From positions 35,733 through 99,732 of the forward strand of contig NZ_JAFMPQ010000017.1 in assembly GCF_020667845.1 (NCBI RefSeq): DNA of 64,000 bases, in the 5' to 3' direction. The stretch is from Cognatishimia sp. F0-27. Its GTDB lineage: Bacteria; Pseudomonadota; Alphaproteobacteria; Rhodobacterales; Rhodobacteraceae. Below are positions 46,728-55,347 of this stretch, piece by piece. Within the stretch, counting starts at the first letter, position 1; every line of letters starts with the position of its first letter. A program made the position numbers and the translations under genes. Below the pieces are notes generated by a model. It was not told the DNA's origin, made no database searches, and worked only from the letters and a program-made list of their open reading frames with translations.

Positions 46728-47060
46728 GCCATCCCGTCCTTCGGTGTTCCGGCGCATCGGCCGATGGGCGCGCTTTGCGCTTGCCCTGTCGCGGTGCCGC
46801 GCCGGGCCACGGCCGATGTTGAGCCTGCCCCGCCCGGGGTCGCTGCCATCGGTCTCACGCGCCGCGACCCGGCGCGCTCCGTCGTCAACCGCCTTGCGGG
46901 CCAGAGGGGCGATGTGCGGCGCGTGGGGGCCAGCCGCCTTGCGTCCGCTCTCCCGGACGTCGCGGACCGGGGCAGGGCTCGTGGTCCGCCGCCCCGCGCA
47001 ATCCACGTGCACCCATCGGGACAGGCGCGGTTTCGATGCAAGGTCATCTCGCGTCCTCCC
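46728..47060. other. GC-rich spacer within the system 3 operon
   Basis: A 333-base gap between the permease and ATPase genes. It is open in frame with the ATPase on the minus strand, but the translation is low-complexity, rich in Arg, Ala, Gly and Pro, with no recognisable domain. I see no promoter, operator copy or strong hairpin. It may be a decayed gene or an expanded intercistronic region. Confidence 0.4.
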
Positions 47061-47942
47061 TCACAGCCGCGGGTTCAGAACATCGCGGAGCCGGTCCCCG
47101 AGGAGATTGGCGCTCACGATGATCGCGAGAAGCGCAAGACCCGGCAGGACCGAAATCCAGTAGCGCCCGGATTGCAGGTAATCGAACCCGTTTGCGATCA
47201 GCAGCCCGAGCGAGGGCCGTGTCGGCGGCAGGCCCAGACCCAGGAAGGACAGCGTCGCCTCGAGCGAAATCGCCATCGCCATCTGCATCGTCGCCACGAC
47301 AAGCATCGTCGGCAGGCAATTGGGCAGGATATGCCCCAGCAGGATCCGCATCCCGCCAAGCCGCAAGCCGCGCGCCGCCTCCACGTAATCCCGCGCGCCC
47401 TCCACAAGCGCGACGCCCCGCACCGTCCGCGCGAAATACGCCCATTGCACGACAACCAACGCAAAGATGATCTTGTCGACCCCGCGCCCGAGGATCACCA
47501 GCAGGATCAGTGCGACGAGGATTGTCGGAAAGCTGAGCTGGAGATCCACGATCCGCATCAGAACCGTGTCGACCCAGCCGCGCCGATAGGCGGCGATCAA
47601 CCCCACCAGCGTCCCGAACGCCAGCGCCAGAAGGCCGGAGAGCAGACCCACCACAAGCGAAATGCGAATGCCGTAGAGCATGGCCGACAGCATGTCGCGC
47701 CCCTGCCCATCGGTCCCGAGCCAGTAGGTCATGCCGGAGAAGCTCTGGCTCCCTGGCGGCAACAGGCTGTCGAGGATATCCACCTGCGTCAGGTCATACG
47801 GGTTCTGCGGCGCGATCCATGGCGCACCGAACCCCAGCACGCAGAACCCGGCAAACACCACCAGTGCCGCCACCGCAGAGGGCACCTGAAGAAAGCGCCG
47901 CCAGAGGTCGCGCCCCGAACCCACTGCCACAACCGCGCTCAT
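47061..47942 (-). CDS. ABC transporter permease (DppC class), system 3
   Basis: A 293-residue inner-membrane permease. TYWLGTDGQGRDMLSAMLYGIRISLVVGL is the class signature and DYVEAARGLRLGGMRILLGHILPN is the EAA-type loop. Its start overlaps the upstream permease stop by four bases. It forms the translocation channel with the DppB-class subunit. Confidence 0.93.
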   Translation of the reverse strand: MSAVVAVGSGRDLWRRFLQVPSAVAALVVFAGFCVLGFGAPWIAPQNPYDLTQVDILDSLLPPGSQSFSGMTYWLGTDGQGRDMLSAMLYGIRISLVVGLLSGLLALAFGTLVGLIAAYRRGWVDTVLMRIVDLQLSFPTILVALILLVILGRGVDKIIFALVVVQWAYFARTVRGVALVEGARDYVEAARGLRLGGMRILLGHILPNCLPTMLVVATMQMAMAISLEATLSFLGLGLPPTRPSLGLLIANGFDYLQSGRYWISVLPGLALLAIIVSANLLGDRLRDVLNPRL

Positions 47943-48916
47943 GACGGCCGCCCGTCAAGCCGCACCCGCGGGTCGAGCACTGAATACAGGATGTCCACAG
48001 CGAGGTTCAGGATCACGAACATGAACACGACAAACACCAGATACGCCACGATCAGCGGCCGATCCAGAACCCCGATCGCGTCGATCAGCATCTTGCCCAC
48101 GCCGGGCCAGGAAAAGATCGACTCCACCACCACCGCAAAGGCGATGACCCCGCCAAACTCCATCCCCAATACGGTCACGATGGGGATCAGGATGTTCTTC
48201 ATCACATGCACCGACAGGATGCGCCGCTCCCGAATGCCATTGGCCCGGGCGAACTTGATGTAATCGGCAAACAGCACCTCGCGCATCCCCGCCCGCGTCA
48301 GGCGGATCACCATCGCCATCATGATCAGCGACAGGGTAAAGGCGGGCATCAGCAGGTGGTGCAGCCCATCCAGCGTGAAGAAACTGCTCTCTATCCCGAG
48401 CACGACCGCCGTGTCGCCGCGCCCGATGGCCGGCATCCAGCCAAGCTGCACCGAAAACACGAGGATCATGATCAGCCCGATCCAGAATACGGGCAGCGAA
48501 AAGCCGATCATGGAAAACCCCATGATCCCCTTGGAATACCACGCCTCGGGTCGCAGCCCCGCGACCATGCCGAGGGGCAGGCCGACCACCAGCGCGATCA
48601 CGAGCGCGGCAAAGGCAAGCTCAAGCGTCGCGGGAAGGCGTTCGAAAATCAGGTGCAGCGCGGGCACGCCATGGGTGAAGGAATTGCCCAGATCGCCCTG
48701 CAGCATGTTGCCCACAAAGGTCAGGTATTGCTCCCAGATCGGCCGGTCGAGCCCGAGATCGACGATGATCTTGTTCAGACAGGCCTGATCGCATTCCGAG
48801 GAGGCAAAGATATAGACCGGGTTGCCGACCACGTTGACACCAAAGAAGACGAGCATCGTCATGACGATGAGCACAAGCAACGCCTGCAACACGCGTTTGA
48901 GGATGAACTCGGTCAT
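47939..48916 (-). CDS. ABC transporter permease (DppB class), system 3
   Basis: A 325-residue inner-membrane permease starting MTEFILKRVLQALLVLIVMT. Features are DLGLDRPIWEQYLTFVGNMLQGDLGNSF, RLPATLELAFAALVIALVVGLPLG, the EAA-type loop YIKFARANGIRERRILSVHVMKN and IFSWPGVGKMLIDAIG. The start is ATG 48916; the frame upstream is GC-rich and non-coding in character. It follows the receptor gene after 200 bases without a gene. Confidence 0.93.
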   Translation of the reverse strand: MTEFILKRVLQALLVLIVMTMLVFFGVNVVGNPVYIFASSECDQACLNKIIVDLGLDRPIWEQYLTFVGNMLQGDLGNSFTHGVPALHLIFERLPATLELAFAALVIALVVGLPLGMVAGLRPEAWYSKGIMGFSMIGFSLPVFWIGLIMILVFSVQLGWMPAIGRGDTAVVLGIESSFFTLDGLHHLLMPAFTLSLIMMAMVIRLTRAGMREVLFADYIKFARANGIRERRILSVHVMKNILIPIVTVLGMEFGGVIAFAVVVESIFSWPGVGKMLIDAIGVLDRPLIVAYLVFVVFMFVILNLAVDILYSVLDPRVRLDGRPS

Positions 48917-49116
48917 GGAAGCCTCGGTGGCGGGGGCGGGAGGATCTCCGTCGAGGAGTTCTCCGGGGGTGAAGGGATCCGGAGCGTGAGGGGGATCCGG
49001 GGGGCAAATCTGGGATAGCCGCATTGTCGGCGGCGGTGCGGGGCCCGGAGCCGGGCGGTCAGGGTCACGGGCGGAGCATCGTAGCACGCCCGTGACGGTG
49101 TCGCGGCGGCGGCGGG

Positions 49117-50730
49117 TCACTCGACCCGCTTGACCTCCATCGCCAGCGTGCGCTCGTTGGTGCGCGGCTGATGCTCAAGGCCGGCCTTCATCGCCCAGTT
49201 GTTCACCTGGAAGTGGATCGGAATATAGGCATAGTCCTCCATGCCGATGGTGATCGCTTCCTGAAGGATCGCAAGACGCGCCTCGGGATCAATGGTGCGC
49301 TTGGCCAGCACCGACCGCGCGTCGACCTCTGCGTTGGAATAGCGGCCAAAGTTGCCGTTCCCGCCGCCCGTCGCCGCGTTATAGGTCTCCAGCGTGCCCG
49401 ACACGGTGTAGGTCGCCTCGCCTGCCACGGTGCCCCATCCGGTCATTGCCATGGAAAACTCCGGCACATCAAAGCCCGGCATCGACAGCTCGTCGCCGCG
49501 AATGAGACGCGAGAAGAAGATGTTGCGCGGCATCGCGTCCACTTCGGTGATGATGCCCACGCGGGACCACATCTGCGCCACCGCCTCAAGGATGCGCGCA
49601 TCGTTGATATAGCGGTCGTTCGGCCCGTGGATCGTGATGTTGAACCCGTCACCATAACCCGCCTCGGCCAGAAGCGCCTGCGCGCCTTCCGGGTCATAGG
49701 GGTCAGCCTCAAGCCCGTCCACATAGCCAAAGAAACCCGGCGGCACGATGTTCTTGGCAGGCAGGGATGCGCCGCCCATGATGCGGTCGCGGATCGCTTC
49801 GCGGTTGATGGCAAGGCTCAGCGCCTTGCGCACGCGCCAATCGCGCAGCGGGTTCGGCACCATGACGTTGCCGTCCTTGTCGGTGATGAACGGCTCCACA
49901 TGCTTGTAACCGGGCTGCATGTAGATCAGCCGGTCCGCCGCGATGGTCGACACGGTGAAGTCCGGGTCTTCGCGCAATTGCGGCAGGTCGATGGTCGGCG
50001 GATAGTCGATCAGATCCACGTCGCCATTGCGCAGCGCCGCAAGCCGCGAGGCGTCCTGCGTAATCGGGCGGAACACAACCTGATCCCAATGCACGTCGCC
50101 GCCCCACCAGTTCGGATTCTTCACAACGGAGATGCTGCTGCCGGGGCTGTATTCCTCGAACAGGAACGGGCCGGTGCCGATGGCGGCCTGACCGGAGTTG
50201 AAGTCAACCGACGCGGTCACGCCGCTGGCCACATGCTCGGCCACGATGGGCAGCATCGCAAGGTCTTCGGCCACGGTGGGGTAGGGGCCATCCGTGGTGA
50301 TGTGCACGGTGTAGTCGTCGATCTTCTCCCACATCTTCCGGCCCTTTTCGAGCTGGAACGCGGGTGAGGCGGGCGCGCCGGAAATCCCCGCGCGCAGACG
50401 GTCGAAGGAGAATACGACGTCATCGGCGGTGAAATCCTCGCCGTCATGCCATTTCACGCCTTCGCGCAGCTTGAACTCCCATGTGGTCTCGTCCAGCGGC
50501 TCCCAGGAGACCGCGAGGCCGGGGATCGGCTGCGACGCGCTGTCCAGCGCCACCAGCTTTTCGAAGATGTGCTCCTGCACCTGCAAATCCGCAGACAGCT
50601 GCGTCCAATGCGGGTCGAGCGAGCTGGCCTCCGAGCGCACGCCAATGGTCAACACCTCTTGCGCCGTTGCGGCAAGCGGGGCGGCCATGGCAAGCGCGGC
50701 GGCAAAAAGGCCGGGCTTCCAGACGGTCAT
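49117..50730 (-). CDS. Family 5 extracellular solute-binding protein, system 3
   Basis: A 537-residue periplasmic receptor with a signal peptide (about 1-23, ending PLAATAQ). The family landmarks are LTIGVRSEASSLDPHWTQLS, EFKLREGVKWHDGEDFTADDVVFSFDRL, GTGPFLFEEYSPG and VRKALSLAINREAI. AAGGAGG precedes ATG 50730. It opens a leftward operon of receptor, two permeases, two ATPases, M24 hydrolase, SDR and GST (50.7 to 42.1 kb). An operator-like palindrome lies about 220 bases upstream. Confidence 0.93.
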   Translation of the reverse strand: MTVWKPGLFAAALAMAAPLAATAQEVLTIGVRSEASSLDPHWTQLSADLQVQEHIFEKLVALDSASQPIPGLAVSWEPLDETTWEFKLREGVKWHDGEDFTADDVVFSFDRLRAGISGAPASPAFQLEKGRKMWEKIDDYTVHITTDGPYPTVAEDLAMLPIVAEHVASGVTASVDFNSGQAAIGTGPFLFEEYSPGSSISVVKNPNWWGGDVHWDQVVFRPITQDASRLAALRNGDVDLIDYPPTIDLPQLREDPDFTVSTIAADRLIYMQPGYKHVEPFITDKDGNVMVPNPLRDWRVRKALSLAINREAIRDRIMGGASLPAKNIVPPGFFGYVDGLEADPYDPEGAQALLAEAGYGDGFNITIHGPNDRYINDARILEAVAQMWSRVGIITEVDAMPRNIFFSRLIRGDELSMPGFDVPEFSMAMTGWGTVAGEATYTVSGTLETYNAATGGGNGNFGRYSNAEVDARSVLAKRTIDPEARLAILQEAITIGMEDYAYIPIHFQVNNWAMKAGLEHQPRTNERTLAMEVKRVE

Positions 50731-50949
50731 GGGGAATCCTCCTTGTTGGATGCTGTCGCCCGGACGGGCGCAGCGGGGGCTGATCGCCCGGAACAGGCGC
50801 GCCGTCAGCCGAAACATCAGGGCGCAGGGCGAGCGGGATCGGACAGAGCGACGGCGGGTCGCTCTGCGTCACGGTGTGCGGCAGATCGGCTCTGCTCTTT
50901 TGGGTTGGTAAAAATTTTTTAATGACGATTCGGCATTCTGTCCAATAAA

Positions 50950-50973
50950 TTTTACTATGCGAACGAAAGTTCG
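50950..50973 (+). promoter_or_regulatory. Tripartite IclR-type operator, site C
   Basis: TTTTA-CTATG-CGAAC-GAAA-GTTCG: two half-sites are perfect and the third is poor (12 of 15 overall). The two good arms extend to a 16-bp perfect palindrome, GCGAACGAAAGTTCGC (50959-50974). It lies in the AT-rich promoter region of the system 3 operon. Confidence 0.6.
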
Positions 50974-51094
50974 CGATATTTGCTCATCAGACCATTCGGC
51001 CTGCCTCGCCAGTGACCCGCGATCCCGCTGAACTATGCGTTATATTTGAGCGCGGTCATGGCGCAGCCGCGCTCTGCGATCCCCGGATGCGGAT

Positions 51095-51153
51095 CCCATG
51101 CACATGGATTGTGCATAGATTGTGCATAGATTGTGCATCGAATGTGCATCGCG
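51095..51153. repeat. 11-bp-period TGTGCAT array, copy 2 (five units)
   Basis: After CCCA, five 11-bp units follow: TGCACATGGAT, TGTGCATAGAT twice, TGTGCATCGAA and TGTGCATCGCG. The first unit is partly inverted (TGCACA). Left and right ends match those of the array at 26061, but the unit number differs. It ends 34 bases from the stop of the minus-strand flavoenzyme gene. Confidence 0.85.
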
Positions 51154-51186
51154 TGATTTGGGCGGTATGGCGCGGCCAAGCCCGGC

Positions 51187-52311
51187 TCAAAGCCCGAAAG
51201 CGTCGAGCGCAATTTCCGGGGTCTCGCCAATCGCCAGCGCCGCAATGGCCTCGGAAACAGCGGGCGCCGCAGTGAAGCCCATCCACGGAAACAGGTTTAG
51301 GAAAAAGCCCGGGCAGTCGCGCACTTCGCCAAGGATCGGCCGCCAGTCCGCCGTGCCGTTGACCATGGCGGCCCAGCTGCGCACGATCTCCACCCCGTCG
51401 AGTTCGGGCATCACCGTTTGTGCGATGACGAGGTTGCGGATCATCGAGCGGTGATCCACCTGGGGCCGGCCGTTTTCCAGCCGGGCGGGCCATCCACCGC
51501 CAATCAGGAAACCGCCTTCCGCCGCTTGTTTGAGCGTCAGCTTTTCCCCGGTGAAATAGAGCAGGTAAGGCAGTGTCGGCGGGCGCTTCTCCGTCACCGC
51601 AACCTGGATCGCATGGCCTTCGATTTCAACCGTGATGCCAAGCAGCGCGGCGACGCGCGCCGCGTCCGACCCGGCTGCATTGACGAGTTTATGAGCTTGA
51701 AAAGGGCCATTCGGCGTCTCCAGCGTGAAAACCCCGTCCCTGCGATGAAGGGCTGTGACCGCCGTGTTGCGCCGAAGGTCGACGCCCTGGGCGACCGCGT
51801 TGCGCGCAAACAGGGGGGTGACCCGGAAAGGATCCGCCTTGCCTTCCTCGGGGCAGAAATTGCCACCGATCATCCGCGTCGACAGGAACGGCGCGTCGCG
51901 CCGGAGCCGCGCTGCGTCCCAGTCCTCGACAGGCAGCCCGGCACCGCGCTCGATGGCGCCTTTCTTGCGCAAGTCTTCGAGATCGGTCGGCGTCTCCGCC
52001 ACCATCAAGCCGCCCTTGACCGAAATGCCGAGGCTGCCGCCAAGCTCTTCCTCAAGGCTTTGCCAACGCGCGATGGATGCGCGGAACAGCGGGATCGTCG
52101 CCGCATATCGCGCCGCCCAGTCCGCGCCCAGGTGCCGGAACGGATCGAACGGGATCTGCGCATGGATCGAGCCTGCGTTCGACCCCGACGCCCCGAGGTT
52201 GAGGTCGCGCCGCTCCAGCAGCAAAACGCGCGCCCCGCGCTTCGCTGCAAAATATGCGGTCGCCGTCCCCGCAAGGCCGCCACCGATAATGCCGAGGTCG
52301 TAGATGGTCAC
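51187..52311 (-). CDS. DAO-family FAD-dependent oxidoreductase 1
   Basis: A 374-residue flavoprotein of the D-amino-acid oxidase/dehydrogenase fold. The FAD-binding dinucleotide motif is IIGGGLAGTATAYFAAKRG, followed by LLLERRDLNLGASGSNAGSIH, which resembles the OoxB/HcnC type. KLVNAAGSDAARVAAL and NLFPWMGFTAAPAVSEAIAAL (C-terminal FAD site) complete the fold. It would oxidise the C-N bond of a secondary amine or D-amino acid. It is divergent from an isomerase-DapA-OYE operon with a tripartite operator between. No companion ferredoxin gene is adjacent, unlike paralogue 2 at 58795. Confidence 0.88.
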   Translation of the reverse strand: MTIYDLGIIGGGLAGTATAYFAAKRGARVLLLERRDLNLGASGSNAGSIHAQIPFDPFRHLGADWAARYAATIPLFRASIARWQSLEEELGGSLGISVKGGLMVAETPTDLEDLRKKGAIERGAGLPVEDWDAARLRRDAPFLSTRMIGGNFCPEEGKADPFRVTPLFARNAVAQGVDLRRNTAVTALHRRDGVFTLETPNGPFQAHKLVNAAGSDAARVAALLGITVEIEGHAIQVAVTEKRPPTLPYLLYFTGEKLTLKQAAEGGFLIGGGWPARLENGRPQVDHRSMIRNLVIAQTVMPELDGVEIVRSWAAMVNGTADWRPILGEVRDCPGFFLNLFPWMGFTAAPAVSEAIAALAIGETPEIALDAFGL

Positions 52312-52343
52312 GGGAGACAGAATCCGTTTGAAGGCGTCATTGT

Positions 52344-52367
52344 GTTCGATATACTAACTTTTGTGCG
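52344..52367 (+). promoter_or_regulatory. Tripartite IclR-type operator, site D
   Basis: GTTCG-ATATA-CTAAC-TTTT-GTGCG, 13 of 15 positions with exact spacing, between the divergent flavoenzyme (33 bases) and isomerase (47 bases) genes. Confidence 0.68.
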
Positions 52368-52413
52368 CATGATGAAAAGAAAAGCGCAACCGCTTCAACA
52401 GGAGTTTCCCCCG

Positions 52414-53247
52414 ATGTCGCAAATGCCCGTCGCTGCCAGTACCTTTCCTTTTCTCTATTCGATGGACGGGCTTGACGCCCTGAAGCACCTGCGGACCTTT
52501 GGATACCGCCAGTTCGAGATGATGATCTTCCCTCCGCATTGCTGGCCCGGCGAGATGAGCGCGGCGCAGCGCAAGGCGTATAAGGACTGGCTTGATGGCG
52601 AAGGCTGCGAGATCACGTCTTTCTGCTACCCGCTCATCGACAACAATCCCAACTCCCCGGACCGGTTCATGCGGCAATACACGCTTGACCGCTACAAGGA
52701 GGCGATTGATTTCTCTGCCGAGCTTGGGTGCCCCTATGTGGTCATGATCCCGGGCGTCTACGGTGGTTTGATCGACCCGCCGAAACAGTGGCTCGATGAG
52801 TGGTTCGTCGAGAGCGCGGGAGCGGTGAATGCCCATGCCAAGCAGGCCGGCATTCGCATCCTTCTGGAGAACGTGCCTTTCACGCATCGTCCGTCCGCAC
52901 AGGACATGAAGGAGCTTTGCGACATGATCGGCGATGTCGGTGTGAATTTCGACGTTTGTAACTCGGCTTACATCAACGAGAACGTCGGGGATGCGATTCG
53001 CATGCTCGGGTCGCTGATCGAAAATGTGCACATCTCGGACACGCCCGCGGATGTGTTCAAGCACGAGCGGCTCGGCACCGGGATTGTCGATGCGGCAGAG
53101 ACGGCGCAGGCGCTGCGCGACATCGGTTATGACAAGCTCACCGTGGTCGAGATGATCTCGGATGCGAACCTGCCGGGAACCGATCCCGATGGGGATATTC
53201 GTGAAAGCCACGCTATCTTGGCTGCAAACGGCTGGGCCGCCTTGTAA
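52414..53247 (+). CDS. AP-endonuclease-fold sugar isomerase/epimerase
   Basis: A 277-residue TIM-barrel protein of the xylose-isomerase-like / hydroxypyruvate-isomerase superfamily. Likely metal ligands are Glu in RILLENVPF, Asp in VNFDVCNSAYI, His/Asp in NVHISDTPAD and Glu in TVVEMISDAN. It starts at ATG 52414, nine bases after CAGGAG. It heads an operon with a DapA homologue (25 bases on) and an Old Yellow Enzyme. It probably interconverts a keto/hydroxy acid or sugar acid in the pathway. The substrate is not readable. Confidence 0.86.
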   Translation: MSQMPVAASTFPFLYSMDGLDALKHLRTFGYRQFEMMIFPPHCWPGEMSAAQRKAYKDWLDGEGCEITSFCYPLIDNNPNSPDRFMRQYTLDRYKEAIDFSAELGCPYVVMIPGVYGGLIDPPKQWLDEWFVESAGAVNAHAKQAGIRILLENVPFTHRPSAQDMKELCDMIGDVGVNFDVCNSAYINENVGDAIRMLGSLIENVHISDTPADVFKHERLGTGIVDAAETAQALRDIGYDKLTVVEMISDANLPGTDPDGDIRESHAILAANGWAAL

Positions 53248-53272
53248 GCCGCCCTGCGACAGGAGACATGAT

Positions 53273-54211
53273 ATGACACGTTTCACCGGAAGCCATTCCG
53301 TCAACGTCACCCCCTTCACCGCCGATGGCAGCGCGATTGATTTCGCCGCCAACCGCCGTTTCATCGACTGGCAGATCGAACAGGGCGTGCCCGGTGTGAT
53401 CCTCCTCGGCACAACGGGCGAGTTCCTCACGGTGTCCGACGACGAGCGCCGCGCCTATGTCGAAGACACGATCGCCCATGTGAACGGGCGCATCACGGTG
53501 TGGGTCGGCGCGTCGAACGCATACAGCGTCAATGCCGCGCGCTATGCCCGAGAGGCGCAGGACGCGGGTGCGGACGGTCTGATGATCATTCCGCCCTACT
53601 ATTACACGCCGACCGAAGATGAGATCGTCGGGTATTACGACATGATCACGAAGACCTGCGATCTGCCGATCATGCTCTACAACAACCCGGTGACGTCGAA
53701 TGTGGATATGTCCGCCAAGCTGGTCGGACGGCTCACCCGCGAATTCGACACCGTGCGCTACATCAAGGAAGCCTCGATGGATGTCGGGCGGGTCTATGAC
53801 ATTGTCGAGGAAACCGAGGGCGTGATGAACGTCTTTGCCGGCGAGCGGATCGTGGAAAGCTTCCTGCTCGGCGCGGTCGGCTATGTGAACCCGTTCGGCA
53901 ACTATATTCCCCGCGCGTCCACGCGGATCTGGGAGCTTCTGGAAGCGGGCCGGATCGAGGATGCCAAGGCTATACAACGGCACATCACGGTGATCGAACA
54001 CACCATCGCCGAAGGCCACCCGACCTACGGCCATCAGTGTTACTCCAAGGCACTTGCCGCGGAAGCGGGATACCCGGTTGGCGATGTGCGCCCGCCTTTG
54101 ACGCAGTTTGCCTCGCTGGGCGAAGAAGGCCGCACCCGCGCTGCAAAACTCAAGGGGATCATGGCCGATCTCGACCGATTGCTGGATGATCTGGAGGCGA
54201 AAGCCGCATGA
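53273..54211 (+). CDS. DapA-family aldolase/dehydratase 2
   Basis: A 312-residue Schiff-base TIM barrel. The carboxylate loop is GTTGEFLTVS (residues 46-55), the tyrosine is Tyr136 in IMLYNNPV and the Schiff-base lysine is Lys165 in VRYIKEAS. GGAG lies seven bases before the ATG. Catabolic relatives include 5-dehydro-4-deoxyglucarate dehydratase and pyrroline-4-hydroxy-2-carboxylate deaminase. The second is of interest because HcnABC-like dehydrogenases also act in D-hydroxyproline breakdown, but no proline racemase-type epimerase gene is present. It overlaps the next gene by four bases. Confidence 0.9.
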   Translation: MTRFTGSHSVNVTPFTADGSAIDFAANRRFIDWQIEQGVPGVILLGTTGEFLTVSDDERRAYVEDTIAHVNGRITVWVGASNAYSVNAARYAREAQDAGADGLMIIPPYYYTPTEDEIVGYYDMITKTCDLPIMLYNNPVTSNVDMSAKLVGRLTREFDTVRYIKEASMDVGRVYDIVEETEGVMNVFAGERIVESFLLGAVGYVNPFGNYIPRASTRIWELLEAGRIEDAKAIQRHITVIEHTIAEGHPTYGHQCYSKALAAEAGYPVGDVRPPLTQFASLGEEGRTRAAKLKGIMADLDRLLDDLEAKAA

Positions 54212-55314
54212 GCGAACTCCCCCCCCTTTTCACGCCGTTCTCTCTGCGTGGTGTGACCTTCCCGAACCGGATTACGCTGGCGCCGATGTGCCAGTATCAG
54301 GCCATCGAGGGTGTGCCGAACGATTGGCACCGGGCGCATCACGGGCGCTATGCCACGTCGGGCATCGGCTGCGCGATTGTCGAATCGACCGGGATCAGCC
54401 GCGAGGGTCGGATCAGCCCCGGTTGCACCGGGATCTATAACGACGAACAGGTCGAAGCATGGAAGCCGATCACGGCGCTTTACCGCGCGCAGGGCATTCC
54501 GGTTTTCATGCAGATCAACCATGCGGGAGCAAAGGCCTCGACCAAGCGCCCGTGGGACGGGATGGATCCGCTTGACGAGGGCAGCGACGAGCCGCCATGG
54601 CAGACGGTCGCACCCTCCGCGATCCCGGCGCGTGAAGGCTGGCATACGCCCCGTGCGCTTCACGAGTCCGAGATGGCGGGCGTTGCGGCGGATTTTGCCG
54701 CTGCGGCCAAGCGCGCGCTGGCGGCCGGGTTTGACGGCGTGCAGATCCACGGCGCGCATGGCTATCTGCTGCATAGTTTCATGTCGCCCTGGTCGAACCG
54801 GCGCGAGGATGGCTATGGCGGCACGCTCGAAGGGCGGATGCGCTTGCCGGTCGAGGTTGCGCGGGCCGTTCGCGCCGCCGTGCCCGACGATGTGCCGGTG
54901 ATGTATCGCGCGTCCTGCGTCGATGGCGAAGGCGGTGGGCTGACCCTCGATGACACGGTTGCCTTGTCGAAAGAGCTCAAGGCGGCGGGCGTCGATCTGA
55001 TGGATTGCTCGGGTGGCGGCATCCCTGCGGGCATGCGGCTTGCGGCGATGAAAACCGGCCCGGGGTTCCAGGTGCCCTATGCGCATCGGATTCGCGAAGA
55101 GGTCGAGATCCCAAGCATGGCGGTCGGCATGATCACCGAGCCGCAGCTTGCCAATGAGATCATCGCCGAAGGCAAGGCCGACATGGTGGCACTGGCGCGG
55201 CAGATGCTGCGCGAACCGGCATGGCCCTATCGCGCCGCGCAGGAGCTTGGTCTTGAGGATCCGGCGTCGATCCTGCCAAAGCTTTATGCGTTCTATCTCA
55301 AGATTGCGGCGTAG
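54208..55314 (+). CDS. NADH:flavin oxidoreductase, Old Yellow Enzyme family (YqjM-like)
   Basis: A 368-residue FMN TIM barrel. Features are NRITLAPMCQYQ (cysteine typical of the YqjM/XenA class), QINHAGAKAS, the substrate pair in GVQIHGAHGYLLHSFMSPWS and NRREDGYGGTLEGRMRLPVEV, and C-terminal LARQMLREPAWPYRAA. It reduces activated C=C bonds with NAD(P)H. It is the last gene of the isomerase-DapA operon and is convergent with an SDR gene 33 bases away. Confidence 0.92.
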   Translation: MSELPPLFTPFSLRGVTFPNRITLAPMCQYQAIEGVPNDWHRAHHGRYATSGIGCAIVESTGISREGRISPGCTGIYNDEQVEAWKPITALYRAQGIPVFMQINHAGAKASTKRPWDGMDPLDEGSDEPPWQTVAPSAIPAREGWHTPRALHESEMAGVAADFAAAAKRALAAGFDGVQIHGAHGYLLHSFMSPWSNRREDGYGGTLEGRMRLPVEVARAVRAAVPDDVPVMYRASCVDGEGGGLTLDDTVALSKELKAAGVDLMDCSGGGIPAGMRLAAMKTGPGFQVPYAHRIREEVEIPSMAVGMITEPQLANEIIAEGKADMVALARQMLREPAWPYRAAQELGLEDPASILPKLYAFYLKIAA

Positions 55315-55347
55315 CGCGCCGGGCGCATCCGGATGGCCGGGCGCGTC

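Larger units (their letters stand above)
50731..51186. other. Gene-free interval with operator site C and repeat array 2
   Basis: A 456-base region upstream of the system 3 receptor and downstream of the DAO-family gene. The first 170 bases are GC-rich leader without a recognised structure. An AT-rich stretch at about 50900-50985 probably holds the promoter and contains site C. The TGTGCAT array follows at 51095. No coding frame is convincing. Confidence 0.55.

Noticed and set aside
43753..48263. Two plus-strand frames of more than 700 codons opposite the M24 gene and system 3 ABC genes
   Set aside because: Both are antisense to conserved proteins and give low-complexity Arg/His/Pro-rich translations.
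51095..51153. CRISPR-like array
   Set aside because: Units are only 11 bases with no spacers and no cas genes nearby, so it is a short tandem repeat, not a CRISPR array.
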